DNA of 64,000 nucleotides from an uncultured Pelagibacteraceae bacterium (GCA_902622805.1 CACNRG010000003.1:1-64000), one strand, 5' to 3'; positions 30,674 to 45,475 are shown, counted from the stretch's first letter. Notes: generated by a model from the sequence alone, not told the origin. Numbers and translations: made by a program.

Positions 30674-31167
30674 TGTTTGTAATTGGAATAGACCCTGGAA
30701 TATCTGGATCAATTTGTTTTTTTGAGGATGGAAAAATTTTAGATGTAGTTGAAATGCCTACAATGACTGAAGGGAAAAAAAATAAAAGACAAGTCAATGG
30801 ATCTCAAATTTATAATGAAATTACAAAAAAAATAAAACATATTGATAAGAAAGATATTAAAGTCATAGTTGAGCAAGTATCGGCTATGCCGGGTCAGGGT
30901 GTTACAAGCATGTTTAATTTTGGTCAATCTTTTGGAATACTAAAGGGAATTTGTTCTGCAATGCAACTCCCAATCTATTTTGTTAGACCAGCCAAATGGA
31001 AGAAATATTATAACTTAATTAATTCAGAAAAAGACGCAAGTAGAACAAAAGCAATAGAAATATTTCCATATTTTTCCTCAAATTTGGCAAAAAAAAAAGA
31101 CTCGAATAAGGCTGATGCAATTTTAATTTCTTGTTATTTTTATGAAACATTCAGACAAGAAGAATAA
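30673..31167 (+). CDS. RuvC-like Holliday-junction resolvase, phage/atypical type
   Basis: FVIGIDPGISGSICFF, IVEQVSAMPGQGVTSMFNFGQSFGILKGI, RPAKWKKYYNL, DASRTKAIEIFP, KKDSNKADAILIS; not the canonical RuvC motif pattern. Confidence 0.78.
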   Translation: MFVIGIDPGISGSICFFEDGKILDVVEMPTMTEGKKNKRQVNGSQIYNEITKKIKHIDKKDIKVIVEQVSAMPGQGVTSMFNFGQSFGILKGICSAMQLPIYFVRPAKWKKYYNLINSEKDASRTKAIEIFPYFSSNLAKKKDSNKADAILISCYFYETFRQEE

Positions 31168-31217
31168 CAAAATTTATAGGACAAATTGATGACACAATTG
31201 AGTGTGAGAAGTTAAAA

Positions 31218-31892
31218 ATGGAAGCTGATATAACATCTCAAGCAGTAGGTTTAGCATCTAGTGCAGATTTTTCTTTGGTTAATCTATTCATCCGAGCAGA
31301 TATTATAGTTAAATCTGTAATTATTATTTTAATAGTATGTTCAATTTATTCTTGGGCGGTGATAATAGAAAAATTTAAATTATTTAAAAAAATTAATAAA
31401 TCTACAGAGGAGTTTGAGGCAAAATTTTGGAACTCAAAATCTGCGGAGTCGTTTTACAATAACTTACCGTCAAATACTGAAGATCCAATGGCACTGGTTT
31501 TTAAGGAAGCAATGCAAAATTTACTGAAAAAAAGATCAAAAACAGATCTACATGAAAGAATTACAACAATGTTAGAAACTGGAATTGAAAAACAAACTTC
31601 AAAAATTAGTAAAGGTTATACTTTTTTGGCAACAGTAGGTTCAACAGCGCCTTTTATTGGTTTGTTTGGAACAGTTTGGGGAATTATGAATTCATTTCAA
31701 TCTATTGCAATTTCAAGGAATACTAGTTTAGCAATTGTTGCGCCAGGAATAGCTGAAGCGTTATTTGCTACTGCATTAGGATTGTTGGCTGCAATACCAG
31801 CAGTTATTGCATACAATAAATTTAATAATGACTTAATTCTGTACTCTAAAAAATTAGAAAATTTTTCAAAAAGATTTTTAACTATAATTTAA
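31218..31892 (+). CDS. tolQ: Tol-Pal system protein TolQ
   Basis: SIYSWAVIIEKFKLFKKI, FLATVGSTAPFIGLFGTVWGIMNSF, PGIAEALFATALGLLAAIPAVIAYN. Confidence 0.95.
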   Translation: MEADITSQAVGLASSADFSLVNLFIRADIIVKSVIIILIVCSIYSWAVIIEKFKLFKKINKSTEEFEAKFWNSKSAESFYNNLPSNTEDPMALVFKEAMQNLLKKRSKTDLHERITTMLETGIEKQTSKISKGYTFLATVGSTAPFIGLFGTVWGIMNSFQSIAISRNTSLAIVAPGIAEALFATALGLLAAIPAVIAYNKFNNDLILYSKKLENFSKRFLTII

Positions 31893-31893
31893 A

Positions 31894-32310
31894 ATGGCTT
31901 TTAAATTAAATCGTTCCTCTAAAGAACCAATGAGCGAAATAAATGTCACACCTTTTGTGGATGTGATGTTAGTGCTTTTGATAATATTTATGGTAACTGC
32001 ACCATTATTAACTGTTGGTGTTCAGGTTGATCTTCCCGAAAGTTCAGCAGACTCTCTTCCTGAAGAACAAGAACCTTTGACTTTAACAATAAATTCAAAA
32101 GGAGAGATTTTTATTCAAGAGTCAAAAGTTGAGTATGAAAAAATTATTGCAAAGGTTTTAGCAGTATCAAAAAATAGAACTGACACAAGAATTTATGTTA
32201 GAGGAGATAAAACAATTAATTACGGAAGAGTTTTAGAAATTATGGGATTACTTTCGGGCTCAGGTTTTACAAAAGTTGCATTAATTTCAGAGCCATATAA
32301 AGAAAGGTAA
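31894..32310 (+). CDS. tolR: Tol-Pal system protein TolR
   Basis: MSEINVTPFVDVMLVLLIIFMVTAPLL. Confidence 0.95.
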   Translation: MAFKLNRSSKEPMSEINVTPFVDVMLVLLIIFMVTAPLLTVGVQVDLPESSADSLPEEQEPLTLTINSKGEIFIQESKVEYEKIIAKVLAVSKNRTDTRIYVRGDKTINYGRVLEIMGLLSGSGFTKVALISEPYKER

Positions 32311-32317
32311 TTAGAGG

Positions 32318-33127
32318 GTGAATAGAAGTATTATTATATCTTCTGTTTTACATGTATTTGTAATAATTTTAACAGCAATGAGTCTTCCATTTTTAGCAAA
32401 AAAAGCAATTGATCTTCCTCCGATTGTATCCGTAGAGTTAATTCAAATTGCTGAAAAAACTAATATTCCATTTGCCCCTAAGGCTAAAAAAATTATTGAT
32501 AAAGCAAAAGAAAAAGAGAAAAAATTAGTTTCTGAGCAGGCACCTCCAAAAAAAGTAAAAAAGAAAAAACCAGATGCAGTTCCAATGCCAGAGGATAATG
32601 TAAAAAAAATTAAAAAAGTAGAAGATGATACTCAAAACCCAGAAAAAATTGATAATGAAGTAAAGCAAGTTTCAGAGTTTGAAAAAGAGGAATTATTTGA
32701 TCCTAATAATATTGCAGCACTAATAGATAAATCTAAAGAGGAAATAGCATCAGAAGTAAACAAAACTGATAAAATTTCTCAAGATCAATCTAAGAATTTT
32801 GAAAATACAGGTCTCACTTTAAATGAGGAAGATGCACTCAAGGCCCAGATTTTTGGTTGTTGGAGTATTCCACTTGGTTTACCATATAATGAAAACTTAT
32901 TAGTACGAATTAAACTTGAATTAAATCCTGATGGTTCAGTTAGCAAATCTGAAATTTTAGACCATGCTAGAATGAATAGACCTGGACAAGGATTTTACAA
33001 AGTTTTAGCAGAAAGTGCACTTAGAGCTGTTAAATTATGTCAACCTTTAAGAGTACCTTCAACTGGATATGAGAGATGGAAAGAGTTACAATTAAATTTT
33101 GATGCAAGAGAAATGCTAGAAGGTTAA
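32318..33127 (+). CDS. tolA: TolA-like protein (GTG start)
   Basis: N-terminal TM, K/E-rich linker, C-terminal [22 protein letters not shown] domain; position between tolR and tolB. Confidence 0.85.
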   Translation: MNRSIIISSVLHVFVIILTAMSLPFLAKKAIDLPPIVSVELIQIAEKTNIPFAPKAKKIIDKAKEKEKKLVSEQAPPKKVKKKKPDAVPMPEDNVKKIKKVEDDTQNPEKIDNEVKQVSEFEKEELFDPNNIAALIDKSKEEIASEVNKTDKISQDQSKNFENTGLTLNEEDALKAQIFGCWSIPLGLPYNENLLVRIKLELNPDGSVSKSEILDHARMNRPGQGFYKVLAESALRAVKLCQPLRVPSTGYERWKELQLNFDAREMLEG

Positions 33128-33129
33128 CT

Positions 33130-34482
33130 ATGAAAAATATAAAATTTTTTTTATTATCATTATTAGTAATTTTATTAAGCCCAATAAAATCATATAGTTT
33201 GATTGAAGTTGATATTACAAGAGGAAATTTGAATCCACTACCAGTGGCAGTTTCACCTCTATCTATAGATGAAAAATCTAAAATAAGTTTCGAGAATTTA
33301 CTTAAAAAGAAAAATATAGGTGAAGAAATATCTTCAATTGTTGAAAATAATTTAAAAACATCTGGATTGTTTAATCCGTTAAATAAAGATGCTTTTCTTC
33401 AAGCACCTGATATAGCAAATTTAAAACCGAGATTTGAAGACTGGAACTTAATTAAAGCACAAGCACTTATAACAGGTAAAGTTACTAAGGTTGAAGATAA
33501 GTTGAGGGTTGAATTTAGACTTTGGGATGTGTTAGCTGGAAAAGAAATGATGGCTCTTGCATTTACAACAGTGCCAACTAATTGGAGAAGGGTTGGTCAT
33601 ATAATTTCAGATAAAGTTTATGAGAGATTAACTGGTGAAAAAGGTTATTTTGATACAAGAATTATTTATGTTGCTGAAGAAGGGCCAAAAACAAAAAGAA
33701 TTAAAAAACTAGCCATAATGGATCAAGACGGTGCTAATAATAAGTTTTTAACTTTAGGTAATGAGTTAGTTTTAACACCAAGGTTCAATCCTAACAGTCA
33801 GATGGTAACTTATCTTTCTTATTTTAGAAATTTACCTCGAGTTTATTTATTAGACATTGAAACTGGTATGCAAGAGGTTGTTGGTGATTTCCCAGGAATG
33901 ACTTTTGCACCACGTTTCTCTCCAGATGGAAAAAAAATAATCATGAGTTTTGCTAAAGATGGAAATTCAGATATTTATACGATGGATCTAGAAAACAGAA
34001 TTGTAGAAAAAATTACAAATCATCCCTCAATTGATACATCGCCATCATATTCACCTAATGGAAAATTTATTTGTTTTAACTCTGATAGAAGCGGTTATCA
34101 GCAAATATATGTTATGAATAGTGATGGCAGCAATGTTAAAAGAATTTCTTTTGGGAATGGAATTTATGGAACGCCAGTTTGGTCACCAAGAGGTGATTTA
34201 ATAGCTTTTACTAAGTTACACAAAGGTAAATTTTATATTGGTGTAATGAGAACTGATGGAAGTGGTGAAAGATTATTGACTGAAAACTTCTATCAAGAGG
34301 CTCCATCTTGGTCTCCAAATGGAAGAGTTCTTATTTTTTATAGAGAAACAAAGACAGATGATAAAGGTGAAGGTTTTTCAGCAAAACTATGGTCTATAGA
34401 TCTCACAGGATACAATGAAAGAATGGTAAAAACACCTAAAGATGGGTCAGACCCATCGTGGTCGTCTTTGTTGAGTAATTAG
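33130..34482 (+). CDS. tolB: Tol-Pal system beta-propeller TolB
   Basis: Signal peptide; repeats [45 protein letters not shown]. Confidence 0.95.
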   Translation: MKNIKFFLLSLLVILLSPIKSYSLIEVDITRGNLNPLPVAVSPLSIDEKSKISFENLLKKKNIGEEISSIVENNLKTSGLFNPLNKDAFLQAPDIANLKPRFEDWNLIKAQALITGKVTKVEDKLRVEFRLWDVLAGKEMMALAFTTVPTNWRRVGHIISDKVYERLTGEKGYFDTRIIYVAEEGPKTKRIKKLAIMDQDGANNKFLTLGNELVLTPRFNPNSQMVTYLSYFRNLPRVYLLDIETGMQEVVGDFPGMTFAPRFSPDGKKIIMSFAKDGNSDIYTMDLENRIVEKITNHPSIDTSPSYSPNGKFICFNSDRSGYQQIYVMNSDGSNVKRISFGNGIYGTPVWSPRGDLIAFTKLHKGKFYIGVMRTDGSGERLLTENFYQEAPSWSPNGRVLIFYRETKTDDKGEGFSAKLWSIDLTGYNERMVKTPKDGSDPSWSSLLSN

Positions 34483-34567
34483 CTTCAAAATACTTGATTT
34501 TTTAACTTGAAACATCTAGTTAGGTGTGAAAATATTAAATATTAGAAATATTGATTAAGGAGTAATA

Positions 34568-35047
34568 ATGAAATTAAACAAAATTTTAAAAAACTTACTT
34601 TTAGTTGTAGTAGCATGTTTTGCATTAAGCGCATGCGCAACAAAAAAAGTTTCAACAGGGCAAATGCAAGGTGATGTGTATACAGGCACAGACACAGTTG
34701 AATATTTAGCTTCAGGCGTGCCAGATAGAGTATTCTTTGCAACTAATGAGTCAGTTTTAACCACTGCTTCAAGAGAAACGTTAAGAAAACAAGCTGGATG
34801 GCTAAGAAAAAATTCAAATGTAACAATTGTGCTTGAAGGTCATGCAGATGAAAGAGGTACCAGAGAATACAACTTAGCTTTAGGTGAAAGAAGAGCTAAC
34901 GCTGCTAAGGATTATTTAATGACTTATGGTATTTCTTCAGACAGAATATCAGTTCTAAGTTATGGTAAAGAAAGACCAGTAGATTCTGGTTCTAATCCAC
35001 TAGCTTGGTCAAAAAATAGACGATCAGTTACAGTTAAAGCAAATTAG
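34568..35047 (+). CDS. pal: Peptidoglycan-associated lipoprotein Pal
   Basis: Lipobox FALSAC; OmpA-like VTIVLEGHADERGTREYNLALGERRANAAKDYL. Confidence 0.96.
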   Translation: MKLNKILKNLLLVVVACFALSACATKKVSTGQMQGDVYTGTDTVEYLASGVPDRVFFATNESVLTTASRETLRKQAGWLRKNSNVTIVLEGHADERGTREYNLALGERRANAAKDYLMTYGISSDRISVLSYGKERPVDSGSNPLAWSKNRRSVTVKAN

Positions 35048-35065
35048 TAAATATTTCTAAAATTT

Positions 35066-35105
35066 AAAGATCCCTTAATTATTAAAATTAAGGGATCTTT
35101 TTTTT
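35066..35105 (+). terminator. Rho-independent terminator downstream of pal
   Basis: Perfect 15-bp inverted repeat aaagatcccttaatt/aattaagggatcttt, 5-nt loop, followed by a T-run. Confidence 0.93.
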
Positions 35106-35131
35106 GCCATCTTTATAAACATAAATCATTA

Positions 35132-36112
35132 ATGATGAAATTCAAAAATTTATTACTAATAAAATTATTAGTTTTGTTAAATCTATTTGTACCTAAAATT
35201 TTATATGCTGATAATCATAATATTTATGAAACGCTTGAGTTAATTAAAAAAGATATTAAGACACTTGAGAAAGCAGTCTATTCAGGTTCAATTGAAATCA
35301 ATAATAATACAGAGGGATCATCAAACTTTGATAATAATTCAGAGGATGTTCTAACTAGACATCTTTTAAAATTATCAGAAATTGAAAATCAATTTCAGCA
35401 ACTTACAAATAAATTTGAAGAAATAAATTTTAAATTAGATAAATTATCTAACAGACTTTCAAAAGTTCAAGCAGATAATCAAATCAGATTTCAAGATATT
35501 GAAACCTCTATGACTTCAGGAGAGAGTATAAAAAAAGTTGTAAAGAAACCATCACAAGATGAAATCTTGCCAGGCTCATCTACACCACAAGATTTAGGAT
35601 CTATATCTTATAAGGATACTGAAACAAATGATACAACCCAAAAAATTGAGTCAGTTGAAACAACAGCTTCTGTAGTAATGGAAACTTTTCAAGCTGAAGA
35701 AAAAATTTTACCTAAAGACGCTCCTGATAAGCAATATGAATTTGCAACTAGTTTCTTAAAAGTAGGAGACTATCCAACAGCAGAAAGAGCATTTAGAGAA
35801 TTTGTTTTGTCCAATCCAGATCATCAGTTGGCTGGTAATGCCCAATATTGGTATGCCGAAACTTTTAGAATTAGGCAATTATATACTGATGCAGCGGCTG
35901 CTTATTTAGAGGGATATCAGAAATATCCAGAAGGAGAAAAAGCTCCAGTTAATTTATTAAAGTTAGGAGTATCAATGGTGCAAATTGGAGAAAAGGACCA
36001 AGGGTGTAAAATGATAAATGGTGTTGAAAAACAATATCCAAAGGCAAGCCAATCTGTTATTCAAAAAGCCAAATATGAGTCTCAAAAATTTGAATGCAAT
36101 CAAAACTCATAA
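35132..36112 (+). CDS. cpoB: Tol-Pal associated periplasmic protein (YbgF/CpoB)
   Basis: Signal peptide, coiled coil, C-terminal TPR: YEFATSFLKVGDYPTAERAFREFVLSNPDHQLAGNAQYWYAE. Confidence 0.9.
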   Translation: MMKFKNLLLIKLLVLLNLFVPKILYADNHNIYETLELIKKDIKTLEKAVYSGSIEINNNTEGSSNFDNNSEDVLTRHLLKLSEIENQFQQLTNKFEEINFKLDKLSNRLSKVQADNQIRFQDIETSMTSGESIKKVVKKPSQDEILPGSSTPQDLGSISYKDTETNDTTQKIESVETTASVVMETFQAEEKILPKDAPDKQYEFATSFLKVGDYPTAERAFREFVLSNPDHQLAGNAQYWYAETFRIRQLYTDAAAAYLEGYQKYPEGEKAPVNLLKLGVSMVQIGEKDQGCKMINGVEKQYPKASQSVIQKAKYESQKFECNQNS

Positions 36113-37100
36113 AAATTTAATATCGAAGTTATCGAATAAAAAAATAAAAAGTTTTTTTAAAATATTTGAAAAAAATTTCGAAATTAAAGAAAGTTTTGCA
36201 GTAGCTGTATCTGGAGGCCCAGATAGTCTAGCTTTAGCTTTTTTAACCAAAATTTTTTCAATTAAACATAATTTAAACTGTAAATATTTTATTGTTGATC
36301 ATAAACTTAGAAAAAATTCTACTCTTGAGGCTAAAAAAGTAAAAAAAATTTTAAGTAGTTTTGGTATTAAAGTTGAATTGCTTACTTGGAGAGGAAAAAA
36401 ACCAGTGAGTAATATTCAATCCTTAGCAAGAAAAAAAAGATATAATTTATTGATTTCAAAATGTAAAAGTCTAAAAATCTCAAACTTAATTGTAGGTCAT
36501 CATTTAGATGATCTATTTGAAAATTTTTTTATTAGAATGATTAGAGGCAGTGGATTAAAAGGCCTTACTTCATTTGGAAAAAAAACGACAATAGATGAAA
36601 TAAATTTAATTAGACCTCTATTAAATTTTGAAAAAAAAAATTTGGAATATATATCCGATTATGTTTTTAATTTTTTTGTTAAGGATCCATCAAATGAGAA
36701 TATTGATTTCAAAAGAGTGAAAATAAGAAAAATAATTAACGATTTTAAGTTCAGCGGACTTAATCAGGACAAATTATTTTTAACATTAAAAAATTTAAAA
36801 ATTTCAGATAAGTCTATTAAATTTTATACTGAGCAAAATAAAAGAGATAATTCAACCCTAGATAAAAAAAATAAAAAATTAATTTTAAATGAGATTTTTT
36901 TCAGCCAACCCTACGAAGTGGTATTCAGATCTTTTTCAGATTCTCTTAAAATTATTGGTAAACGATATTTTACAGCTAGAGGAAAAAAAATTGATAATAT
37001 TTTGCAAATGATTGAAAAAAATGCTTTAAAAAAAGAGACACTGGGAGGATGTATAGTGAAAAAGGTTAATCGGACAGTAATTATTACAAAAGAGTACTAA
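36075..37100 (+). CDS. tilS: tRNA(Ile)-lysidine synthase
   Basis: [54 protein letters not shown]; start assigned at internal Met, overlapping cpoB end. Confidence 0.92.
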   Translation: MSLKNLNAIKTHKNLISKLSNKKIKSFFKIFEKNFEIKESFAVAVSGGPDSLALAFLTKIFSIKHNLNCKYFIVDHKLRKNSTLEAKKVKKILSSFGIKVELLTWRGKKPVSNIQSLARKKRYNLLISKCKSLKISNLIVGHHLDDLFENFFIRMIRGSGLKGLTSFGKKTTIDEINLIRPLLNFEKKNLEYISDYVFNFFVKDPSNENIDFKRVKIRKIINDFKFSGLNQDKLFLTLKNLKISDKSIKFYTEQNKRDNSTLDKKNKKLILNEIFFSQPYEVVFRSFSDSLKIIGKRYFTARGKKIDNILQMIEKNALKKETLGGCIVKKVNRTVIITKEY

Positions 37101-37143
37101 TTTTGACACTTGTTTAATTTGTAATAATTCTTATCTTACAACT

Positions 37144-39045
37144 ATGAATTTTAAAAACTTAGCAATGTGGGCCATCATAGTTTTTTTGACGATTGGCCTT
37201 TACAATATGTTTAAAAATCCTCAATCAAATGTTAGAGGGGGGAATCAAATCATATTTTCTGAATTTTTGACATCGGTTGATAATGGAGAGATTCTAAAAG
37301 TTGAAATTCAAGGCAATAACATAAAAGGAGTTTTTTCAAATGGAAACAGTTTCTCAACATATGCGCCTAACGATCCAAATTTAATTGAAAAACTCTCAGC
37401 TAAAGGAGTAAGTATATCTGCAGCTCCAATAGATGAAAAGATGCCATCATTATTTGGAGTACTTTTATCTTGGTTCCCAATGTTATTATTAATTGCTGTT
37501 TGGATTTTTTTCATGCGTCAAATGCAAGGTGGAAAAGGTGGAGCAATGGGTTTTGGTAGATCTAAGGCTAAGATGATGAATGAATTAAAAGGTAAAGTAA
37601 CATTTAATGATGTTGCTGGTGTAGAAGAGGCTAAGGAAGAAGTTGAAGAGATCGTAGAGTTTTTAAAAGATCCAAAAAAATTTAGTAGACTTGGAGGAAA
37701 AATTCCAAGAGGAGCTTTACTTGTAGGTCCGCCAGGTACTGGTAAAACTTTATTAGCAAGAGCTATAGCAGGTGAAGCGGGAGTACCTTTTTTTACAATT
37801 TCAGGATCTGATTTCGTAGAAATGTTTGTAGGTGTTGGAGCATCAAGAGTTAGAGATATGTTTGAACAAGGAAAAAAGAACTCACCATGCATAATATTTA
37901 TAGATGAAATCGATGCAGTTGGAAGAAGTAGAGGAGCTGGCCTAGGAGGTGGTAATGATGAAAGAGAACAGACCTTAAACCAGTTGCTAGTTGAGATGGA
38001 TGGTTTTGATACAAATGAAGGAGTAATTATTATTGCTGCAACAAATAGACCAGACGTTTTAGATCCTGCATTATTAAGGCCAGGAAGATTCGACAGACAA
38101 GTTGTTGTTTCAAACCCAGATATTATCGGAAGAGAAAAAATTTTAAAAGTTCATGTTAAAAAAATTAAAATGGCTCCAGATGTCAACTTAAGAACTGTTG
38201 CAAGAGGTACGCCTGGATTTTCAGGAGCAGATTTAGCTAACATTGTTAACGAAGCTGCATTGTTAGCAGCAAGAAAAAATAAAAGAATTGTTACATTAAA
38301 TGAATTCGAAGAGGCTAAAGATAAAGTCATGATGGGAGCAGAAAGACGTTCAATGGTTATGACTGAAGATGAAAAAAAATTAACTGCCTATCACGAGGGA
38401 GGACATGCTCTTGTATCTTTTAATATGCCTAACTATGATCCGATTCATAAAGCAACAATAATTCCAAGAGGAAGAGCATTAGGTATGGTTATGAATTTGC
38501 CAGAGAGAGACCAACATGGTCATTCAATTAAATATTTAAAAGCTAGATTAGCAGTATGCTTCGGTGGAAGAGTTGCTGAGGAAGTAATTTTTGGAAAAGA
38601 TAATATATCTACAGGAGCTGGAGGAGGTTCTGGATCAGATATCAATCAAGCTACTCAACTTGCTAGAGCTATGGTCACAAAGTATGGAATGAGCGAAGAA
38701 ATGGGACCAGTTGAATATGGAGAAAATCAAGAAGAAGTCTTTTTAGGAAGATCGGTAACACAAACCCAATCAGTTTCTGAGGAAATTGCTCAGAAAATTG
38801 ATAAAGAAATTAGAAAGTTAGTTGATGAAGGATATAATAAAGCAAGAGAAATTTTAACTAATAAGATCGACGATTTGCACAAAATTGCTAAAGCACTCAT
38901 AACTTATGAAACTTTAACTGGTGAAGAAATTGAAAATATTATTAATAAAAATATATATCCTACAGATAAACAAGATTTAAAAGCTGAAGATGACAAAGGT
39001 TCAGCAATGGATGTAATGGGCCTTAAACCAAAAATTGTTCATTAA
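37144..39045 (+). CDS. ftsH: ATP-dependent zinc metalloprotease FtsH
   Basis: [53 protein letters not shown]. Confidence 0.97.
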   Translation: MNFKNLAMWAIIVFLTIGLYNMFKNPQSNVRGGNQIIFSEFLTSVDNGEILKVEIQGNNIKGVFSNGNSFSTYAPNDPNLIEKLSAKGVSISAAPIDEKMPSLFGVLLSWFPMLLLIAVWIFFMRQMQGGKGGAMGFGRSKAKMMNELKGKVTFNDVAGVEEAKEEVEEIVEFLKDPKKFSRLGGKIPRGALLVGPPGTGKTLLARAIAGEAGVPFFTISGSDFVEMFVGVGASRVRDMFEQGKKNSPCIIFIDEIDAVGRSRGAGLGGGNDEREQTLNQLLVEMDGFDTNEGVIIIAATNRPDVLDPALLRPGRFDRQVVVSNPDIIGREKILKVHVKKIKMAPDVNLRTVARGTPGFSGADLANIVNEAALLAARKNKRIVTLNEFEEAKDKVMMGAERRSMVMTEDEKKLTAYHEGGHALVSFNMPNYDPIHKATIIPRGRALGMVMNLPERDQHGHSIKYLKARLAVCFGGRVAEEVIFGKDNISTGAGGGSGSDINQATQLARAMVTKYGMSEEMGPVEYGENQEEVFLGRSVTQTQSVSEEIAQKIDKEIRKLVDEGYNKAREILTNKIDDLHKIAKALITYETLTGEEIENIINKNIYPTDKQDLKAEDDKGSAMDVMGLKPKIVH

Positions 39046-39050
39046 TTTTA

Positions 39051-40103
39051 ATGTCTAGATATTACACAAGGGTGTGTAATTTCTATTATGGAAATGAGTC
39101 AAAAAAATTAGTAAAAAATAAAAAATCTATCGCTTTAAATCAGATTAAAGAAATCTCCTTTGATCAAATAGAAATAATAACAAGGAAGTCAAAAAAAAAA
39201 ATTTCTATTGATCAAATAAAAAATTTATCTCAACCACTTAAAAATAAAATAAATTTAGATTTAAAAAAAATTAAATCAAAAAAAAAAAATTTTGCTAATC
39301 TTAATTTTCAGAATATACCAAATATATTAGGTGTGCTTAATTTAACACCTGATAGTTTTTCAGATGGAGGAAAATTTAATACTAAAAAAAGGGGAGTTAC
39401 ACAGGCTCTACATTTATTTAGTTCAGGGGCAAATTTAATTGATGTTGGTGGTGAGTCAACAAGACCAGGATCAAAAAAGATTAAAGAAAATTTAGAATGG
39501 GGTAGAATAAATAAAATTTTAAAATCAATAGGTAAAAAAATACCATTATCTTTAGACACAAGAAAATCAAATATTATGAAGAGAGGTATAAAACTAGGTG
39601 TTAGGTTAATTAATGATATTTCAGGATTAAATTTTGATAGTGAAACTATAAATGTTTTAAAGAAATATAAAATTCCTTTTGTAATTCATCATTCAAAAGG
39701 AATTCCAGAAAATATGCAAAAAAATCCAAATTATAAAAATGTTTTGCTGGATATTTACGATTTTTTTGAGAAAAAAATAAAACTATTAAGATCAATTGGT
39801 ATCAATCATAACAATATAATAATAGATCCTGGAATAGGCTTTGGAAAAAATTTGAAACATAATATGACCCTAATACACAACATTTCAATTTTTCATTCAT
39901 TAGGTTTTCCTATACTTGTTGGAAATTCAAGAAAAAGTTTTGTTAAGAAATTGTCAGGAAAAAATGATACTAAATTACGTATTGGCGGAACAATGGCTTC
40001 TTCAATTTACTTAATGATGCAAGGAGTTCAAATTCTAAGAATTCATGATGTAAATGAAATAATGCAAGGCATAAAAGTTTTTAAAAAGATAATTAATAAT
40101 TAA
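39051..40103 (+). CDS. folP: Dihydropteroate synthase with K-rich N-terminal extension
   Basis: ILGVLNLTPDSFSDGGKF, NLIDVGGESTRPGSKKI, LSLDTRKS, IIIDPGIGFGKNLKHN. Confidence 0.93.
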   Translation: MSRYYTRVCNFYYGNESKKLVKNKKSIALNQIKEISFDQIEIITRKSKKKISIDQIKNLSQPLKNKINLDLKKIKSKKKNFANLNFQNIPNILGVLNLTPDSFSDGGKFNTKKRGVTQALHLFSSGANLIDVGGESTRPGSKKIKENLEWGRINKILKSIGKKIPLSLDTRKSNIMKRGIKLGVRLINDISGLNFDSETINVLKKYKIPFVIHHSKGIPENMQKNPNYKNVLLDIYDFFEKKIKLLRSIGINHNNIIIDPGIGFGKNLKHNMTLIHNISIFHSLGFPILVGNSRKSFVKKLSGKNDTKLRIGGTMASSIYLMMQGVQILRIHDVNEIMQGIKVFKKIINN

Positions 40104-41434
40104 TGACAAAAAAATATTTTGGTACAGATGGTATTAGAGGCCCCATCAATAGTGAAAATATTAATGGCAACATGTTTTTTAAATTTGGTTTAGCAAGTGG
40201 AACGTATTTTAAGTCTCAAAAAAAAAGAAAACAAACAGCGATAATCGCTAAAGATACTCGATTATCAGGATATACTTTAGAGCCAGCATTAGTCTCTGGT
40301 TTAGCTTCTGCAGGAATGCATGTTTATACTTTAGGACCCCTTCCGACAAATGGATTAGCTATGCTCACAAAAGCAATGAAAGCAAATTTGGGTATTATGA
40401 TAACTGCATCTCATAATCCACATAATGATAATGGTTTAAAATTATTTGGACCTGATGGGATGAAATTATCAGATAAGATAGAAAAAAAAATTGAAAGTCT
40501 TATAGATAAAAAAATTACAAAAAACCTTTCGAAACCAGAAAAATTAGGAAGAGTAAAAAGATTAGAGACTGGAACTAAAGATTATATCAAGATTTTGAAA
40601 AAAAATTTTACGAAAGAATTTAATTTAAGAGGATTGAGAATTGTAATTGATTGTGCTAACGGGGCTGGCTACAAGGCTGGACCTGAATTATTGAGATCTT
40701 TAGGAGCAAAAGTAATACCTATTGGTGTTAGCCCTAATGGTTTAAATATTAATAAAGATTGTGGCTCAACATTTCCTCAAAAGATCAGGTCAGCAGTCAA
40801 AAAATATAAAGCACATATTGGTATTTCTTTAGACGGTGATGCAGATAGAATTATTATGTGTGATGAAAGAAGCAATATTATTGATGGAGATCAAATTATT
40901 GCCGCTTTAGCCACAAGATGGAAAAACAAAAAAATGTTAAAAGGAGGAGTTGTTGGTACATTAATGTCAAACTATGGTTTAGAAAAGTATTTCAAAAAGG
41001 AAGGCATTAAATTTATACGTGCTAATGTCGGAGATAGATATGTAAAGGAAAAAATGCAAAAAAATAAATTTAATTTAGGTGGTGAGCAATCAGGTCATAT
41101 TATTTTGGGTAAATTTGCAACTACAGGTGACGGTTTACTTGTTGCTTTAGAGTCTCTGTTTGCATTAAGAAAAGGAAAAAAGGCAAGTGATTTTTTTGAC
41201 AAGTTTATAAAAACACCTCAGTTGTTAAAAAATATTGAAGTAAAAGATAAAAACATAATAAATAGATCAACTATTAAAGATTCTATAAAATTTGCATCTA
41301 AATTAATGAAAGGCAGAGGAAGGATACTTGTAAGAAAATCGGGAACTGAGTCAAAAATAAGAGTAATGGGAGAAAGTGATGATGAGGCTCTTTTATCAAA
41401 ATGTATTAATATTATTGTAAAAAAAATAAAATAA
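40103..41434 (+). CDS. glmM: Phosphoglucosamine mutase
   Basis: YFGTDGIRGPIN, ITASHNPHNDNGLKLFGPDG, SLDGDADRIIMCDE, RKSGTESKIRVM. Confidence 0.96.
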   Translation: MTKKYFGTDGIRGPINSENINGNMFFKFGLASGTYFKSQKKRKQTAIIAKDTRLSGYTLEPALVSGLASAGMHVYTLGPLPTNGLAMLTKAMKANLGIMITASHNPHNDNGLKLFGPDGMKLSDKIEKKIESLIDKKITKNLSKPEKLGRVKRLETGTKDYIKILKKNFTKEFNLRGLRIVIDCANGAGYKAGPELLRSLGAKVIPIGVSPNGLNINKDCGSTFPQKIRSAVKKYKAHIGISLDGDADRIIMCDERSNIIDGDQIIAALATRWKNKKMLKGGVVGTLMSNYGLEKYFKKEGIKFIRANVGDRYVKEKMQKNKFNLGGEQSGHIILGKFATTGDGLLVALESLFALRKGKKASDFFDKFIKTPQLLKNIEVKDKNIINRSTIKDSIKFASKLMKGRGRILVRKSGTESKIRVMGESDDEALLSKCINIIVKKIK

Positions 41435-41435
41435 T

Positions 41436-44430
<2,995 letters not shown>

Positions 44431-44471
44431 AGCAGAGTTTATTTAATTAATTTTTTTAAATTTTCAATAAT

Positions 44472-45452
44472 TTATTCTTTAGTATTTCTTAGCATTTTTA
44501 AGATATTACTCAGTTCTTTTGGTAAAATTGAGTAAAAAATCATTTCTTCTTTTGTTCGAGGATGAATAAATCCTAAAGTTTTTGCGTGTAAAAATTGCCT
44601 ATTTAATTCTGTGATTGATTTTTCTAAATTTGGATCAATATTTTTTAGTTTTTTAAATTTTTTTTTATATTTGTCATCACCGATAATGCTATTACCTTTA
44701 TAGTTCATATGGACTCTTATTTGATGTGTTCTTCCAGTTTCTAATCTACATTCTACCAAACTTAATGTTGGGATTTTTTCATTTTCAAAGATTTCTATTG
44801 TTTTGTAATTTGTTACAGCTTTCTTTCCTTTTGACCTACTGACTTCCATAAGCTGTCTGTTCTTGGAACTTCTAACAATACAGGTTTCAATCTTTCCTGA
44901 AGAGGGCCTTAGTTTACCCCAGGTCAAAAGCTGATACTCTCTTATAATTGTGTGTTTACTGAATTGTTTTGATAAATTTTCATGAGTTTCATTATTTTTT
45001 GCAATTACAACTAAGCCAGATGTATTTTTATCAATCCTATGTACAATGCCAGGTCTTAATTCATCTCCAATATTTGATAAAGACTTTTTATCATAATGCA
45101 TTAATGCATTTACTATTGTCCTATCATAATTACCAGCTCCAGGATGCATTATAATTCCAGCTGGTTTGTCAATTATTAAAAGATCATTATCCTCATAAAT
45201 TATTTTTAATTTAAAATCATAAGGTTTAAGGGAGGCCTGTTCAGGCTGCGGTATTGAAAGATTTATCTTATCTCCAGTGTTCACTTTTTTTGAGGGAGTA
45301 TTTAAAATCTTATTATTTAATTTAAGTTTTTGTTTTAATATTAAATTCTTAATTCTAGTCCTACTAATTAACTCTGCTCTTTTGTTAATAAGAACATCAA
45401 TTCTTAAATTGTTTTCGCTTTCTTTTACTATAAAATTAATGTTTTTTTCCAT
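44472..45452 (-). CDS. rluD: RluD-type 23S rRNA pseudouridine synthase
   Basis: LLIIDKPAGIIMHPGAGNYDRTIVNAL, GIVHRIDKNTSGLVVIAKN, GRTHQIRVHM. Confidence 0.94.
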   Translation of the reverse strand: MEKNINFIVKESENNLRIDVLINKRAELISRTRIKNLILKQKLKLNNKILNTPSKKVNTGDKINLSIPQPEQASLKPYDFKLKIIYEDNDLLIIDKPAGIIMHPGAGNYDRTIVNALMHYDKKSLSNIGDELRPGIVHRIDKNTSGLVVIAKNNETHENLSKQFSKHTIIREYQLLTWGKLRPSSGKIETCIVRSSKNRQLMEVSRSKGKKAVTNYKTIEIFENEKIPTLSLVECRLETGRTHQIRVHMNYKGNSIIGDDKYKKKFKKLKNIDPNLEKSITELNRQFLHAKTLGFIHPRTKEEMIFYSILPKELSNILKMLRNTKE

Positions 45453-45475
45453 AAAATGTAATATTAATACTATAT

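Noticed and set aside
37518-37892. 124-aa minus ORF antisense to ftsH
   Set aside because: Shadow ORF opposite the conserved AAA domain.
39051-39310. K-rich N-terminal extension of FolP as a novel domain
   Set aside because: A similar poorly conserved N-terminal region beginning YYTR/YLRP occurs in alphaproteobacterial FolP proteins as I recall them; not convincingly novel.
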